Assembly: GCA_028281495.1 (NCBI GenBank)
Contig: JANQJU010000031.1
Location: forward strand, 169,825-233,824
DNA from: SAR324 cluster bacterium
GTDB taxonomy: Bacteria > SAR324 > NAC60-12
Direction: 5' to 3'
DNA length: 64,000 nt
Made by a program: the position numbers and the translations under genes. This document shows positions 26,701 to 34,244 of this stretch, in pieces. Below the pieces are notes generated by a model. The model worked only from the letters and a program-made list of their open reading frames with translations, was not told the origin of the DNA and made no database searches. Position 1 is the stretch's first letter, and each line of letters opens with the position of its first letter.

Positions 26701-27344
26701 TTCTCACTGAATCTTTGTCTGGTCTAGGGCTCGAAGTGATTGAAGCCAAAAATGGGCACGAAGCTGTCATTTTTACAGAAAGTTATCTCCCCGATCTCAT
26801 TATCATGGACATTCGCATGCCCGTATTGGATGGCTTTGAAGCCACTGAACAAATTAAAGCCAACCCAGAGCTAAGCGCCATTCCCATCGTTGCCCTGACT
26901 GCCTCTGTCAGTCAATCAGAACGCAAGCGAATGGAAAGCCCTGAATTTGCCAGCTACTTGGCCAAACCCGTGGATATGGATCAATTGATCCAAACGATGT
27001 CCCAGTTTTTAACGTTTCAGCAACACAATCCTGCCCAAGTCTCTACTACCCCAGCCAGCGAAGAAGAGGAGGCATCCGTTTCTGTGTCTCCAGAAGTGAT
27101 AACGCAATTGGAGACGTCTTATTTTGGGGAGTGGGAATCCTTGAAAAATGGCGGAATGTTTGACGAAATCGCCAGCTTTGGAGCGCGTTTGAAACACATG
27201 GGAATGGATTTTCAGATTCCAGCTCTGGTTCAGTATGGTGTGAATCTCTGCGAACAAATGGAGGCGTTTGAAATCGACAAAGTCAATCAATCCTTGACTC
27301 ACTTCCCCGCGTTGATCGAAAAATTGAAAAAAAATAGGTTGTGA
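23715..27344 (+). CDS. Hybrid sensor histidine kinase (GAF-GAF-PAS x3-HisKA-HATPase-REC)
   Basis: This is a soluble 1209-residue sensory kinase; no membrane segment is seen. Domain order: GAF1 (about 25-165), GAF2 (about 200-345), PAS at ~355-470, 480-595 and 605-715 (each closing with a DITDRK/DITEYK/DITERK motif), then HisKA with phosphoacceptor His737 in MSHEIRTPM. The HATPase domain follows, with N-box NLVGNAVKF, G1 EDTGIGIP and G2 GGTGLGLAL. A REC domain follows with Asp1032 (IIMDIRMPVLDG). The last ~100 residues are helical like an Hpt domain, but I see no histidine at the expected site, so phosphotransfer probably ends at the receiver. It starts 44 bases after the REC-phosphatase gene. 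Confidence 0.93.
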   Translation: MKVAPFPANEEQRLEALYQYEILDTEPEAIYDDLAQLASYICGTPIALISLVDHDRQWFKAKVGLEAIETPRDLAFCAHAIHDTQVFEINDALEDERFRDNPLVQEDPKIRFYAGVPLVTPDGLGLGTICAIDRHPKRLAQEQVHALEILSHQVMTQLELRKQFHITQAALSAQRAAEVTLKKHIQTLERLHAITSQRESTFEDKIHKVLNLGAEVFGLPLGIVSNIQNDIYRIEFIVGPEGKPPPGMTFDLGETYCVHTLAADSPLGFHCVRNSEIKTHPCYIKFQLEAYIGAPIWVDGLRYGTLNFSSPHPKASPFNQEALSLVQLFAQWVGNELSRKATNKNLMYQKTLFESLFRDSPDAMVLADPSRQIMMINPAFTSVLGYELEEIKGQQTEVIYESHEEFLRQGKLRFNLNAHEKAKPYEINYKRKSGAIFPAETVGNVVRDDDGEVLGFFGHIRDITDRKQAERALLKNEELLRTTGAIANVGGWELDLESNRLTWTDEVRKIHEVSPDYEPILGEAINFYHPEDIPKITEAVTQAIETGTRYDLELRIITAKGNERQVRAFGEAKQKQGKTHLLRGAFQDITEYKKVLKERELFFEVSLDLICVATTDGYFKQLSPAWSQTLGWSESELMAKPYIEFVHPNDVGPTLGAAQQLANGNNVMSFDNRYRCQNGSYRWLSWKGYVDVDQALVYAVARDITERKQMEQDLQNAKEAAESASRAKSEFLANMSHEIRTPMNSVIGFSELLSALSVDPKQKSYVDSIKNAGRNLLRLINDILDLSKIEAGKLEIEYEIVPLRTLFEEIRQIFDVKIQEKGLEFILAIDKSVPPFLMLDEVRMRQILVNLVGNAVKFTNQGSIQLSAQVNLRSEASNHIELLIAVEDTGIGIPFDQQRLIFEKFRQREGQSTRKYGGTGLGLALTKRLVEMLNGRIEVRSVMEYGSVFSITLHEVEIADVSAPQNSGIPDFDWTRVRFNDQTILVVDDIEYNRTILTESLSGLGLEVIEAKNGHEAVIFTESYLPDLIIMDIRMPVLDGFEATEQIKANPELSAIPIVALTASVSQSERKRMESPEFASYLAKPVDMDQLIQTMSQFLTFQQHNPAQVSTTPASEEEEASVSVSPEVITQLETSYFGEWESLKNGGMFDEIASFGARLKHMGMDFQIPALVQYGVNLCEQMEAFEIDKVNQSLTHFPALIEKLKKNRL

Positions 27345-27367
27345 GTCATTCGGAGAACACCGATTTG

Positions 27368-28654
27368 TCATTTCATGGGAGTGTTGTATTTGATTTCATC
27401 AAGTGCGTTTTGTACTTTGTAGATGAGATCCATGTCATCTTCTTCGCTATCACCGAGGAGGGTGGTGTTGTCTTCGCTCACTTTCATGAGTTGAAACATC
27501 ACCGTCGGTGGAACACGGAGGGGACCGCGTAAGTTGAAGAGGAATAGTGAGGCGTTGCTGTATTCTCGGAGCAACACTTTAGAAAAATCATCAAGGGTCT
27601 CGGATTTGGTGACGTGTTTTTTGCCTTTGCCATAAGCTTCCAAGCAAGAGTGCAGAGTCCGTTTCACGATGGGTAAGCACTCCTTTTCTCCAGATTTCTG
27701 CAGCACCATTGCCAATCGAGTCGATTGCATTTGCATTCTGCCCTGGATGATGTAGCCAAACAGGTTTTCAGAATCGTCCTTCACGAGTTGCTGCATCTGA
27801 TCCACAGCCCAGCTATATAAAATCGGAAAGAACTTCACCGCTTCCATCAAACCTTCCATTTTCGTCAAGACATGTTGACGGGTATCGACCGGAGTTTTGG
27901 CATCTCCCATCGCTTTGCGTTTGGCTTTGGCTCTCGATTCAGAATGGTAAAGGTCGGAAATGTAAAACGGTGCGACGTCAAATTGTTGGGCTTCTTTCCG
28001 TTTGGAAAATTCCAACAATCGTTTCAAGACTTTGGCATTGACTTCCAGATGCCGCATGTATTCTTCGTTGCGGGCGCGTTCTTCGTCATCCGATTGTTGG
28101 ATTTGTTTTTCGACAGCGGACTTTTTGCGTTCCAAGGCGCGGCGCAGCTTTTCCAAGTACACTTGATAGGTGGAGACAAATGTGTTCCACACTTGTGTGG
28201 AACAGAATCCCAAAGTAAACGGCACCAAGGCATGAAACAGGTTGTCTCGATACACTTCGATATTGAAGTTGACATCTGCCCGATTGATGCTTTGCACCAG
28301 ACTCAAGCGGGGACTGATCAAACCCGGGTTGGTACGCAAGGTCTTCACATGCTCTTCACTTGTCTTGGTTTTGATGTGACGTTGTAATTCGCGACCATCC
28401 AACCGAGGGTTCCCTGTCGAAGTTTTGATAATCGAGCGAAAGATCTTGTTGGTTCCAGATGCATTCACCCATTCCATCAATTCATTGCGACGGCGGCGGA
28501 TTTCAGAAGACCAAATATTTTGTTTTTTAAAGACCCCAGGTAAGCATTGGATATCGATAACGTGGATTGTCCCTTGCACCACATCCAAGCGTACGCTTTT
28601 GTTGGCACCTGCTGATTTTTGTTTGAGTTGGCTTTGAAGTTCGGGTTTTTCCAT
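27368..28654 (-). CDS. Uncharacterised 428-residue helical protein
   Basis: I do not recognise this protein. The first 40 residues include a possible strand pair (SVRLDVVQGTIHVIDI). The remainder is mostly helical and charged, with a marked coiled-coil stretch (LEKLRRALERKKSAVEKQIQQ then DEERARNEEYMRHL). The C-terminus is acidic (GDSEEDDMD). No signal peptide or clear membrane helix is present. The ATG at 28654 has no strong ribosome site. It converges with the hybrid kinase (24-base gap), so co-regulation with it is not implied. Bases 28655-28796 hold nothing recognisable. Confidence 0.6.
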   Translation of the reverse strand: MEKPELQSQLKQKSAGANKSVRLDVVQGTIHVIDIQCLPGVFKKQNIWSSEIRRRRNELMEWVNASGTNKIFRSIIKTSTGNPRLDGRELQRHIKTKTSEEHVKTLRTNPGLISPRLSLVQSINRADVNFNIEVYRDNLFHALVPFTLGFCSTQVWNTFVSTYQVYLEKLRRALERKKSAVEKQIQQSDDEERARNEEYMRHLEVNAKVLKRLLEFSKRKEAQQFDVAPFYISDLYHSESRAKAKRKAMGDAKTPVDTRQHVLTKMEGLMEAVKFFPILYSWAVDQMQQLVKDDSENLFGYIIQGRMQMQSTRLAMVLQKSGEKECLPIVKRTLHSCLEAYGKGKKHVTKSETLDDFSKVLLREYSNASLFLFNLRGPLRVPPTVMFQLMKVSEDNTTLLGDSEEDDMDLIYKVQNALDEIKYNTPMK

Positions 28655-28796
28655 GCGGGTTTCTCATCCAGTTCTCATCGAGATTGAATAGGCCTATTGG
28701 CAATCTACGCAAAGATTATACCTAAAACTCCATTGAATAGACACAAACGACTTTATCCCATGTATTTTCTTAGGATCGCCCTGTGAGTTCCCAATG

Positions 28797-29303
28797 CTAT
28801 TCTGTATGTTGCAAACGCTCTTTCACTTTGCGAACGGCATACCCCAACACGGGAATGTGCTCATAAATGAACTGCCCCATATCGAAGTAATCCCGATGAT
28901 AGATCACACGGTCTTCCTTAGGATGAAAGGTGATGACTGAGTTGCCGTCTAATTTCACTTCATCGCCACCGTTCAGCCCGTCAGCCTGAAGAATCATAGT
29001 CCACATCACCACATGGGTATGATCTTGAATCACTTCGTTACTAAAATCGAATTTGATCGATGTCACATTAGTATACATGTTCTGGTAATACGCTTTCAAC
29101 CCTGGCAATCCCTGGATCGAGCCGAGTGGATCTTCAAACACGATATCAGGATGATAGAATGTATCCAAAAGGTGCATGGTGTTGGCATTCACTTCATTAA
29201 AGATGCTATAAATTTTTTGTGAACGTGTGGCTGCTTGTCCTTCTAATGGTAGGATCATGAGGGGTAGGCTCATGATGAATAGCAGAACGATCCAGTACTT
29301 CAT
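28797..29303 (-). CDS. Exported SnoaL/NTF2-like protein
   Basis: A 168-residue protein. The ATG at 29303 has AAGGA upstream. An N-terminal signal peptide (KYWIVLLFIMSLPLMIL, cut near GQAA) points to export. The rest fits the SnoaL-like NTF2 fold: helix, then FYHPDIVFEDPLGSIQGLPGLKAYYQNMY, the characteristic 'H-x-D-ivfeDP-G-i-G' pattern of ring cyclase/limonene-epoxide-hydrolase relatives, then strands HVVMWTMILQ and DGNSVITFH. Such proteins bind small hydrophobic ligands or catalyse isomerisation; no specific substrate can be stated. It is divergent from the TPR gene (77 bases apart). Confidence 0.75.
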   Translation of the reverse strand: MKYWIVLLFIMSLPLMILPLEGQAATRSQKIYSIFNEVNANTMHLLDTFYHPDIVFEDPLGSIQGLPGLKAYYQNMYTNVTSIKFDFSNEVIQDHTHVVMWTMILQADGLNGGDEVKLDGNSVITFHPKEDRVIYHRDYFDMGQFIYEHIPVLGYAVRKVKERLQHTE

Positions 29304-29380
29304 AAGATTCCTTTCGCATCAGTTTGAGTGACTTAACGGTCAGACAATGGTGTGAAGTATAGCATAGAAAGTGGAGCAAC

Positions 29381-30778
29381 ATGGCAGAATCCACCTCACC
29401 TCCCTCCCATTCGCAAGAAGCAGCTCAACATTGGCAAACCGCAGTCCAAAACATGGCCAAAAAACTTTACAATCGGGCCATGTTGGATTTGAGCGAAGCC
29501 ATCAAGTTAGATCGGTCCTATTTGGAGGAAGCGCATAAACAATTTCATCGCTACTTGGACACCTCCCAATGGGAGAAGACAGTGGCGATGGGTTTAGGCA
29601 TTCTGCGTTCTGAACCCAAGAACTACCAACTCATGAATCAGGTTGGGAATGCCTATCGTCATGTGAAGCAAGCTCCTAAGGCGGTGCGGATGTACCAAGA
29701 AGCCCTCAAACTCCGGCCAGATTATCAGCATGCCCGCTACAATTTGGCGGGATGCCAATTCAATGTCATGACGTTTGATGAAGCGCTGGTGAAGCAAACC
29801 CGTCGGGTCGAACGTTTCCATGTGTACCGCCGTATGGGGTACCAACGTCATTATAAAGACGACATTCCCACCATAAAAAATCAAGAGCTCCCGCGACAGT
29901 TCGTCTTACAACAACATCTAGAGCAACAAGCGGAGGTGGAAGAAACTGATGCTGAAGGGGCTGAAATTTGGATCCCCCGATTTGAAAAACAAGCCCAAAC
30001 CCATCCTGATTCCTGGGAAGTTCAATTCGATTTAGGCGTGCTGTATGACGTGGCACGATTTGGAGAATTGGCGATTCAAGCTTATGAGAAGGCGGCTCAG
30101 TTGAGTCCACAAAATACCATCATTGAAACCAACCTGGGTATTGCGTATGCGGTGTATGGAGAAGATCTGGAAAAAGCCAAAGAGATGTTTCAGGGCATTG
30201 TGAAACGCGAACGGGCACACCGCATTACGGTGTTGAATTTGGCCATTCTGTATCGGCATTTAAAGAAACCGTTCAGCATGCTCAAATATTTTACCTATCT
30301 GGGTGAACTACTGGCAAAGTCTCATGGTTTATTTAATATCCAGGATATGATTGTGGCAGCGGATCAATATTTTGAGGAGCGCCTCTATACAAAAGCTGCG
30401 GATCTGTATCAGGCATTGTTAGCTGAAGAAGACAACCCCGATTGGTTGTATCGTATTGGAGTGATTCACCAGAAACAACGCGAAGTCAAAATCGCGATTG
30501 ATTACTGGCACCGCGCCTTGTCATTCGATGCCGCTCATGAAGACTCCCATACCGCACTTCAAGCTTATGTTGACGGTTTGGAAGCAGAAGCCCAAGAGCT
30601 GATGGATGACAATTTTTTAGCCGATGCGGTTTCCATTCTCGAACAAGCGGTTGCGGTTTACCCTTTAGTCGGTACCTGCGAAATGCTCGCTGATATCTAC
30701 GATGAAATGGGAGAACAGGAATTAGCAGACCAGTTTGCAGCGAAAGCAGTGTCCCTAGCGGAAGAAAAACGCAGTTGA
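29381..30778 (+). CDS. TPR-repeat protein
   Basis: A 465-residue soluble scaffold. The ATG has GGAG upstream. Tetratricopeptide repeats appear at ~15-50 (LYNRAMLDLSEAIKLD), 70-115 (NAYRHVKQAPKAVRMYQEALKL), 210-250 (DVARFGELAIQAYEKAAQL), 250-285, 330-390 and near the C-terminus (MGEQELADQFAAKAVSLA). The canonical small-large-Ala-Pro pattern is visible in several, for instance A-Y-EKA-QLSP. No catalytic domain, signal peptide or membrane segment is present. The partner is unknown; the nearest downstream gene on this strand is the PilZ-like gene 217 bases away. Confidence 0.82.
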   Translation: MAESTSPPSHSQEAAQHWQTAVQNMAKKLYNRAMLDLSEAIKLDRSYLEEAHKQFHRYLDTSQWEKTVAMGLGILRSEPKNYQLMNQVGNAYRHVKQAPKAVRMYQEALKLRPDYQHARYNLAGCQFNVMTFDEALVKQTRRVERFHVYRRMGYQRHYKDDIPTIKNQELPRQFVLQQHLEQQAEVEETDAEGAEIWIPRFEKQAQTHPDSWEVQFDLGVLYDVARFGELAIQAYEKAAQLSPQNTIIETNLGIAYAVYGEDLEKAKEMFQGIVKRERAHRITVLNLAILYRHLKKPFSMLKYFTYLGELLAKSHGLFNIQDMIVAADQYFEERLYTKAADLYQALLAEEDNPDWLYRIGVIHQKQREVKIAIDYWHRALSFDAAHEDSHTALQAYVDGLEAEAQELMDDNFLADAVSILEQAVAVYPLVGTCEMLADIYDEMGEQELADQFAAKAVSLAEEKRS

Positions 30779-30995
30779 TTCTTTGTTCTCGAATATTGTA
30801 AAAACAGAGAGCGACTGGGTTGGTAGTTTGTTTAATTGATGTTGTGCTTTCCTTGGTGTTGTGGCTATATGCTAGCACTTTTTGCAGGGCTTTCATCACC
30901 CAGATCATGGTTCTTTTGTGCGAACAATTATTAAAATTTATCGATCTTCCAATAACCGGAAACGTGAGGAAATCTTGGGGACTATAGCAGATCGA

Positions 30996-31379
30996 ATGGA
31001 AGTTCGGCATGAGTATCACCATCGCTTATCGATCACCTACCATCATCAATTGTCGATGGAGATGAACCGTCACTTTGGGCGAGGTGAGGTCCTCGATTGG
31101 TCAACTCACGGATTGCATATCGTGAGTAGTGTTCCTCTTGAAAATGGTCGTTCGTATCAAGTTCGTTTTCATGTGGAAAAAAATCATGGGCTGTCGTGGC
31201 AGAAAGAATTTCTGACCCGCGAAGGTGAAGTCCGATGGATTGAAAAACAAACCGACGGATGGCATATTGGCATTCGTTTGGATGACGCAGTTGAAAAACT
31301 TGATGAATACATCACGGAAGAAGATTCCTGCTACATTTTTGTCATGCCTGGTATAATACCTCAGGTGCATGCCCCTTGA
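30996..31379 (+). CDS. PilZ-like domain protein
   Basis: PilZ domains bind cyclic di-GMP. The 127-residue protein has the second PilZ signature (D/N)xSxxG as DWSTHG, then strands (SYQVRFHV) and a late GEVRWIEKQTDGWHIGIRL that matches the V-W/G-I-F/L ending of the domain. The first signature should be RxxxR; here there is RHEYHHR, an Arg pair five residues apart, so c-di-GMP binding is uncertain. The ATG at 30996 gives a domain-sized protein. The frame is open back to a TTG at 30882, but those extra residues do not look like part of the domain. The gene lacks an obvious ribosome site. Confidence 0.55.
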   Translation: MEVRHEYHHRLSITYHHQLSMEMNRHFGRGEVLDWSTHGLHIVSSVPLENGRSYQVRFHVEKNHGLSWQKEFLTREGEVRWIEKQTDGWHIGIRLDDAVEKLDEYITEEDSCYIFVMPGIIPQVHAP

Positions 31380-31433
31380 TCCCACCCCCATTTCTACGAT
31401 CCTTGTGACAAGCTTCGGTTGCAAACATCCTCA

Positions 31434-32333
31434 ATGAAGATAGCAATTACAGATTCCGGTTTAGGCGGTTTATCCGTCTGTGCATTATTGGCCAACCATT
31501 TAACACGTGCCAGTTACTTTGGTGATCTCACGATCAAGTATGTCAATGCGGTGCCCACAGAAGATCTGGGATACAACCAGATGAAAACTCGTGACCAAAA
31601 AGTTCGTGTGTTTAATGATGCCCTAAAGGGGATTCACCATTGGTATCAACCCGATCAAATTTTTGTGGCCTGCAATTCTCTGTCGGTGTTGATGCACGAC
31701 ACGCCTTTTATCCAAAACCAAGAGCTACCCGTTGCCGGTATTGTCGATGTGGGAGTTTCTCTCATTCGCGAGCACCTAGAACCTCATCCCAATGCGGGAG
31801 TCATCCTGTTAGCGACGGACACAACCATCGAAGAGCAAACGTATTCGAAACGCCTGATGGCAGCGGGGATCGATGACAATCGCATCATTTCCCAACCCTG
31901 CACTGGGCTGGCGACCATGATTTCTAATGATCCAAATGGCAACGAGGTGTATCAAACCATCAAGCATTTTGTTGCTATGGCGTTGCTTCAACGCTCGGAG
32001 GCTTTTGATCCGCTGTATGCGTTTTTGGGTTGCACTCACTATGGATACCGTAAGGCGCTTTTCGAACAAGCTTTTGAGGAGTTGGGGTTGGAGTCGGTCA
32101 TCGTGCTCAACCCCAACGAACATGCCTATCCTTTGTTGATTCCTCCAGATCTCACGCCTTTAGAATTGTACGAATCAGACGAACCGCCTCCCCCGCTCCA
32201 TTTATCTATCGAATTTGTATCCCGTTATCCCCTCCCTGAAAGTGAAATCGAAACCCTCTCCCGGTTTCTGACGTATTCACCAGAAACCGTGGATGCGCTT
32301 CAAAACCCCACAGTTAAACCAGATTTGTTTTAA
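31434..32333 (+). CDS. Glutamate/aspartate racemase-family protein
   Basis: Members interconvert L- and D-amino acids with two cysteines; MurI supplies D-Glu for peptidoglycan. The 299-residue protein starts with TDSGLGGLSV (Asp7-Ser8 as in MurI). Catalytic Cys80 (VACNS) and Cys200 (LGCTHYGY) are both present in the right contexts. It differs from ordinary MurI: the segment between the cysteines is longer and the ~60 C-terminal residues have an unusual Pro-rich tail (DEPPPPLHL). It could be a cell-wall glutamate racemase or a racemase for another acidic amino acid. The ATG at 31434 begins directly at the motif; a TTG five codons earlier is not needed. Confidence 0.8.
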   Translation: MKIAITDSGLGGLSVCALLANHLTRASYFGDLTIKYVNAVPTEDLGYNQMKTRDQKVRVFNDALKGIHHWYQPDQIFVACNSLSVLMHDTPFIQNQELPVAGIVDVGVSLIREHLEPHPNAGVILLATDTTIEEQTYSKRLMAAGIDDNRIISQPCTGLATMISNDPNGNEVYQTIKHFVAMALLQRSEAFDPLYAFLGCTHYGYRKALFEQAFEELGLESVIVLNPNEHAYPLLIPPDLTPLELYESDEPPPPLHLSIEFVSRYPLPESEIETLSRFLTYSPETVDALQNPTVKPDLF

Positions 32334-32355
32334 TTCATGTAAGGTGATTCGCACG

Positions 32356-33459
32356 CTAAGCAAACTTTGGGGCTTCTACAGCAGCATGGATGACATACTG
32401 GATGGCTTTCCAGATATCCAATTTCCACTCGGGATCATCGGGATAAAACGCGCGGGTCATGGCTTGTTGGATTTGTGGTGCAAAGTCAGAATGGCGGTTC
32501 CCATAAATATGCCACGAAGCTTCTACTCGAAGCGTGTTCAGGAGTTCAGGAATGGAAACGGTGCCACATTCGATGCAGACGGGAGTGACAACTTTGTTGG
32601 AAAGGTGATGTGTGAGGGCTGAATTGGTATCGCCAGGAGTGACATAAGCCCCTGAGCTTTGAGGAAGGGAAATATCCAAACCGTCACGAGCCGGGTCGAA
32701 AATGATTTGGCAACGCTCAATTTGTTCTTGAATGGGATCATAGAATAGTTGGGCCATGCCGTACTCGCCAAAGCCAGAATGAAGATCGATAAAAACCACC
32801 TCTTCCACACTAGGAGGGAGCGTGCTGGCAATTGACAATAAGGTTTGATTCGACCAGGTAGGTCGATTCCCTCCGTAAAACAACCCTTGAGGAAAGTGAT
32901 ACTGTCCCCCAGCGAGGGCTTGAGTGAGTTGGCTTTCTCCGTGTTCTTTAGCAAAGGCGAGAAGGTACTGATCGGTTTGATCCTTTTGAGGGCCTTCCCA
33001 ATGCGAAGGAACGGCATAAGGAGCGAGTTGTTCATATCCGTGATTTTCGGGATAGATGCCTGCTTGATGGTTGATGAAATTGCGATTGAGATCCACATTG
33101 TCCTCTGTCACACGACGGGACCATGAAAAACCGTGTGGATTGATGGCATGGATAAACAATATGCCCAACCCTGTAGGAAGCGGTTGCTTTCCCAATTCTT
33201 GGAGCCATGTGACTTGGCAACCAGACCCGAAATAGCCTTCAACCCCATGTGTGCCACTACAAACAATCACACATTTTTGAGGGGTTTCGGGACCGAGATA
33301 ACAGGTATCGGTGGTAAGGGGTTCCCCGTCTTTTCCACGGGCTGGATTGCGATAAGACGTGATTTCACACCCCAACTTTTGTGCAGCCTGCTCAAAGTGA
33401 TTCCGAGCTTGTGCATAGCTCTTGGCAAAGTAGGAAACAAAATGATCCGATCCCATCAT
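32356..33459 (-). CDS. DUF2817/M14-like zinc carboxypeptidase-family protein
   Basis: A 367-residue protein of the M14-related DUF2817 group, expected to hydrolyse an amide or peptide bond with one zinc ion. The likely ligands are visible: His71 and Glu74 in GTHGVEG, and His227 in FIDLHSGFGEYG. NVDLNRNF (121-128) corresponds to the substrate-binding Asn-Arg pair of M14 enzymes, and Glu297 in CIECGT fits the catalytic glutamate. AGGAGGT lies just upstream of two adjacent ATGs. It is convergent with the racemase gene and followed upstream on the same strand by the CYTH gene (18-base gap), so those two are probably co-transcribed. Confidence 0.85.
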   Translation of the reverse strand: MMGSDHFVSYFAKSYAQARNHFEQAAQKLGCEITSYRNPARGKDGEPLTTDTCYLGPETPQKCVIVCSGTHGVEGYFGSGCQVTWLQELGKQPLPTGLGILFIHAINPHGFSWSRRVTEDNVDLNRNFINHQAGIYPENHGYEQLAPYAVPSHWEGPQKDQTDQYLLAFAKEHGESQLTQALAGGQYHFPQGLFYGGNRPTWSNQTLLSIASTLPPSVEEVVFIDLHSGFGEYGMAQLFYDPIQEQIERCQIIFDPARDGLDISLPQSSGAYVTPGDTNSALTHHLSNKVVTPVCIECGTVSIPELLNTLRVEASWHIYGNRHSDFAPQIQQAMTRAFYPDDPEWKLDIWKAIQYVIHAAVEAPKFA

Positions 33460-33477
33460 GCAACCTCCTGAGTGAAA

Positions 33478-33951
33478 TTATTTCTGCGACCAGTGTGAGT
33501 AGGGGTTTTTGACGAGGCTGGCATTGAGATAACGGGAATCTTCGGAAACTTCTTGACCGACCCACTCAGGCAATTCTACCCGTTGGTCTTCTGATTCCAA
33601 CTCGACTTCCGCCACCACCAAGCCTTGATTTTCACCGGAAAACTCATCCACTTCCCAGATGTGCCCTTTACATTCGACGCAGTAGCGAGTTTTTTCGATC
33701 AAGGGTTTTTCACACAATTGATTGAGCATTTCATGGGCTTCTTGGACAGGAATCGGATATTCATATTCCAGCCGAGTGATTCCAGAAAGTTTTCCTTTGA
33801 CGGTTAAGTAACCTTGGTCTCCTACGACACGCACACGTACGGTATGGGTGGAAGTGATTGCCAGATAACCTTGTCGATACGCTCGGCCCGTGCCAAGCTG
33901 CCGCCAAGCGTCACTGGTGACTAAAAATTTACGTTCGATTTCTTTGGGCAA
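33478..33951 (-). CDS. CYTH-domain protein (triphosphate tunnel metalloenzyme)
   Basis: CYTH/ThiX-like enzymes hydrolyse inorganic triphosphate or thiamine triphosphate in a beta tunnel. The 157-residue protein begins with the diagnostic ExExK motif (Glu4, Glu6, Lys8 in KEIERKFLV). Further strands carry the usual alternating charged residues: TVRVRVVGDQGYLTVK, RLEYEYPI, EVDEFSGENQGLVVAEVELE. The start is TTG at 33951, supported by GAGGAG five bases upstream and by the motif starting at residue 4; no in-frame ATG fits. It heads a two-gene unit with the M14-like peptidase gene. Confidence 0.88.
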   Translation of the reverse strand: MPKEIERKFLVTSDAWRQLGTGRAYRQGYLAITSTHTVRVRVVGDQGYLTVKGKLSGITRLEYEYPIPVQEAHEMLNQLCEKPLIEKTRYCVECKGHIWEVDEFSGENQGLVVAEVELESEDQRVELPEWVGQEVSEDSRYLNASLVKNPYSHWSQK

Positions 33952-33992
33952 AACGGCTCCTCATCATTGAAAGACAGAATGGATTAACCATC

Positions 33993-34013
33993 AGCCATTT
34001 TGGGAAAATGGCT
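33993..34013. other. Perfect inverted repeat upstream of the CYTH gene
   Basis: AGCCATTTT-GGG-AAAATGGCT is a 9-bp perfect stem with a 3-base loop, 42 bases upstream of the TTG start. No T-run follows, so it is more likely an operator or mRNA hairpin than a terminator. Confidence 0.45.
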
Positions 34014-34143
34014 GTGGGCCACTCGATGGCATCATAAAAAATAAGCATAGGTGCTTCGTACCCGAAAGGTCAATTTTGAACTTTGTCTGAGAAGTCAAAA
34101 TCTATTGAGTACATTGCGACCTTCAATACCTATTTGTGTTTTC

Positions 34144-34177
34144 TCAGTTCCGGATTAGGTTTCTTCAGTTCCGGATT
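34144..34177. repeat. Two 13-bp direct repeats upstream of envelope protein gene
   Basis: TCAGTTCCGGATT occurs at 34144-34156 and 34165-34177, exactly 21 bases apart (two helical turns), about 70 bases before the next ATG. The placement suits a transcription-factor site. The rest of 34014-34244 shows nothing recognisable. Confidence 0.5.
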
Positions 34178-34244
34178 GTGTTTTGCATCATTGAGGTAGT
34201 GGGAAAGAGGGGTTTCCCAAGTTTTTTCGTAACGGAGTATGATC

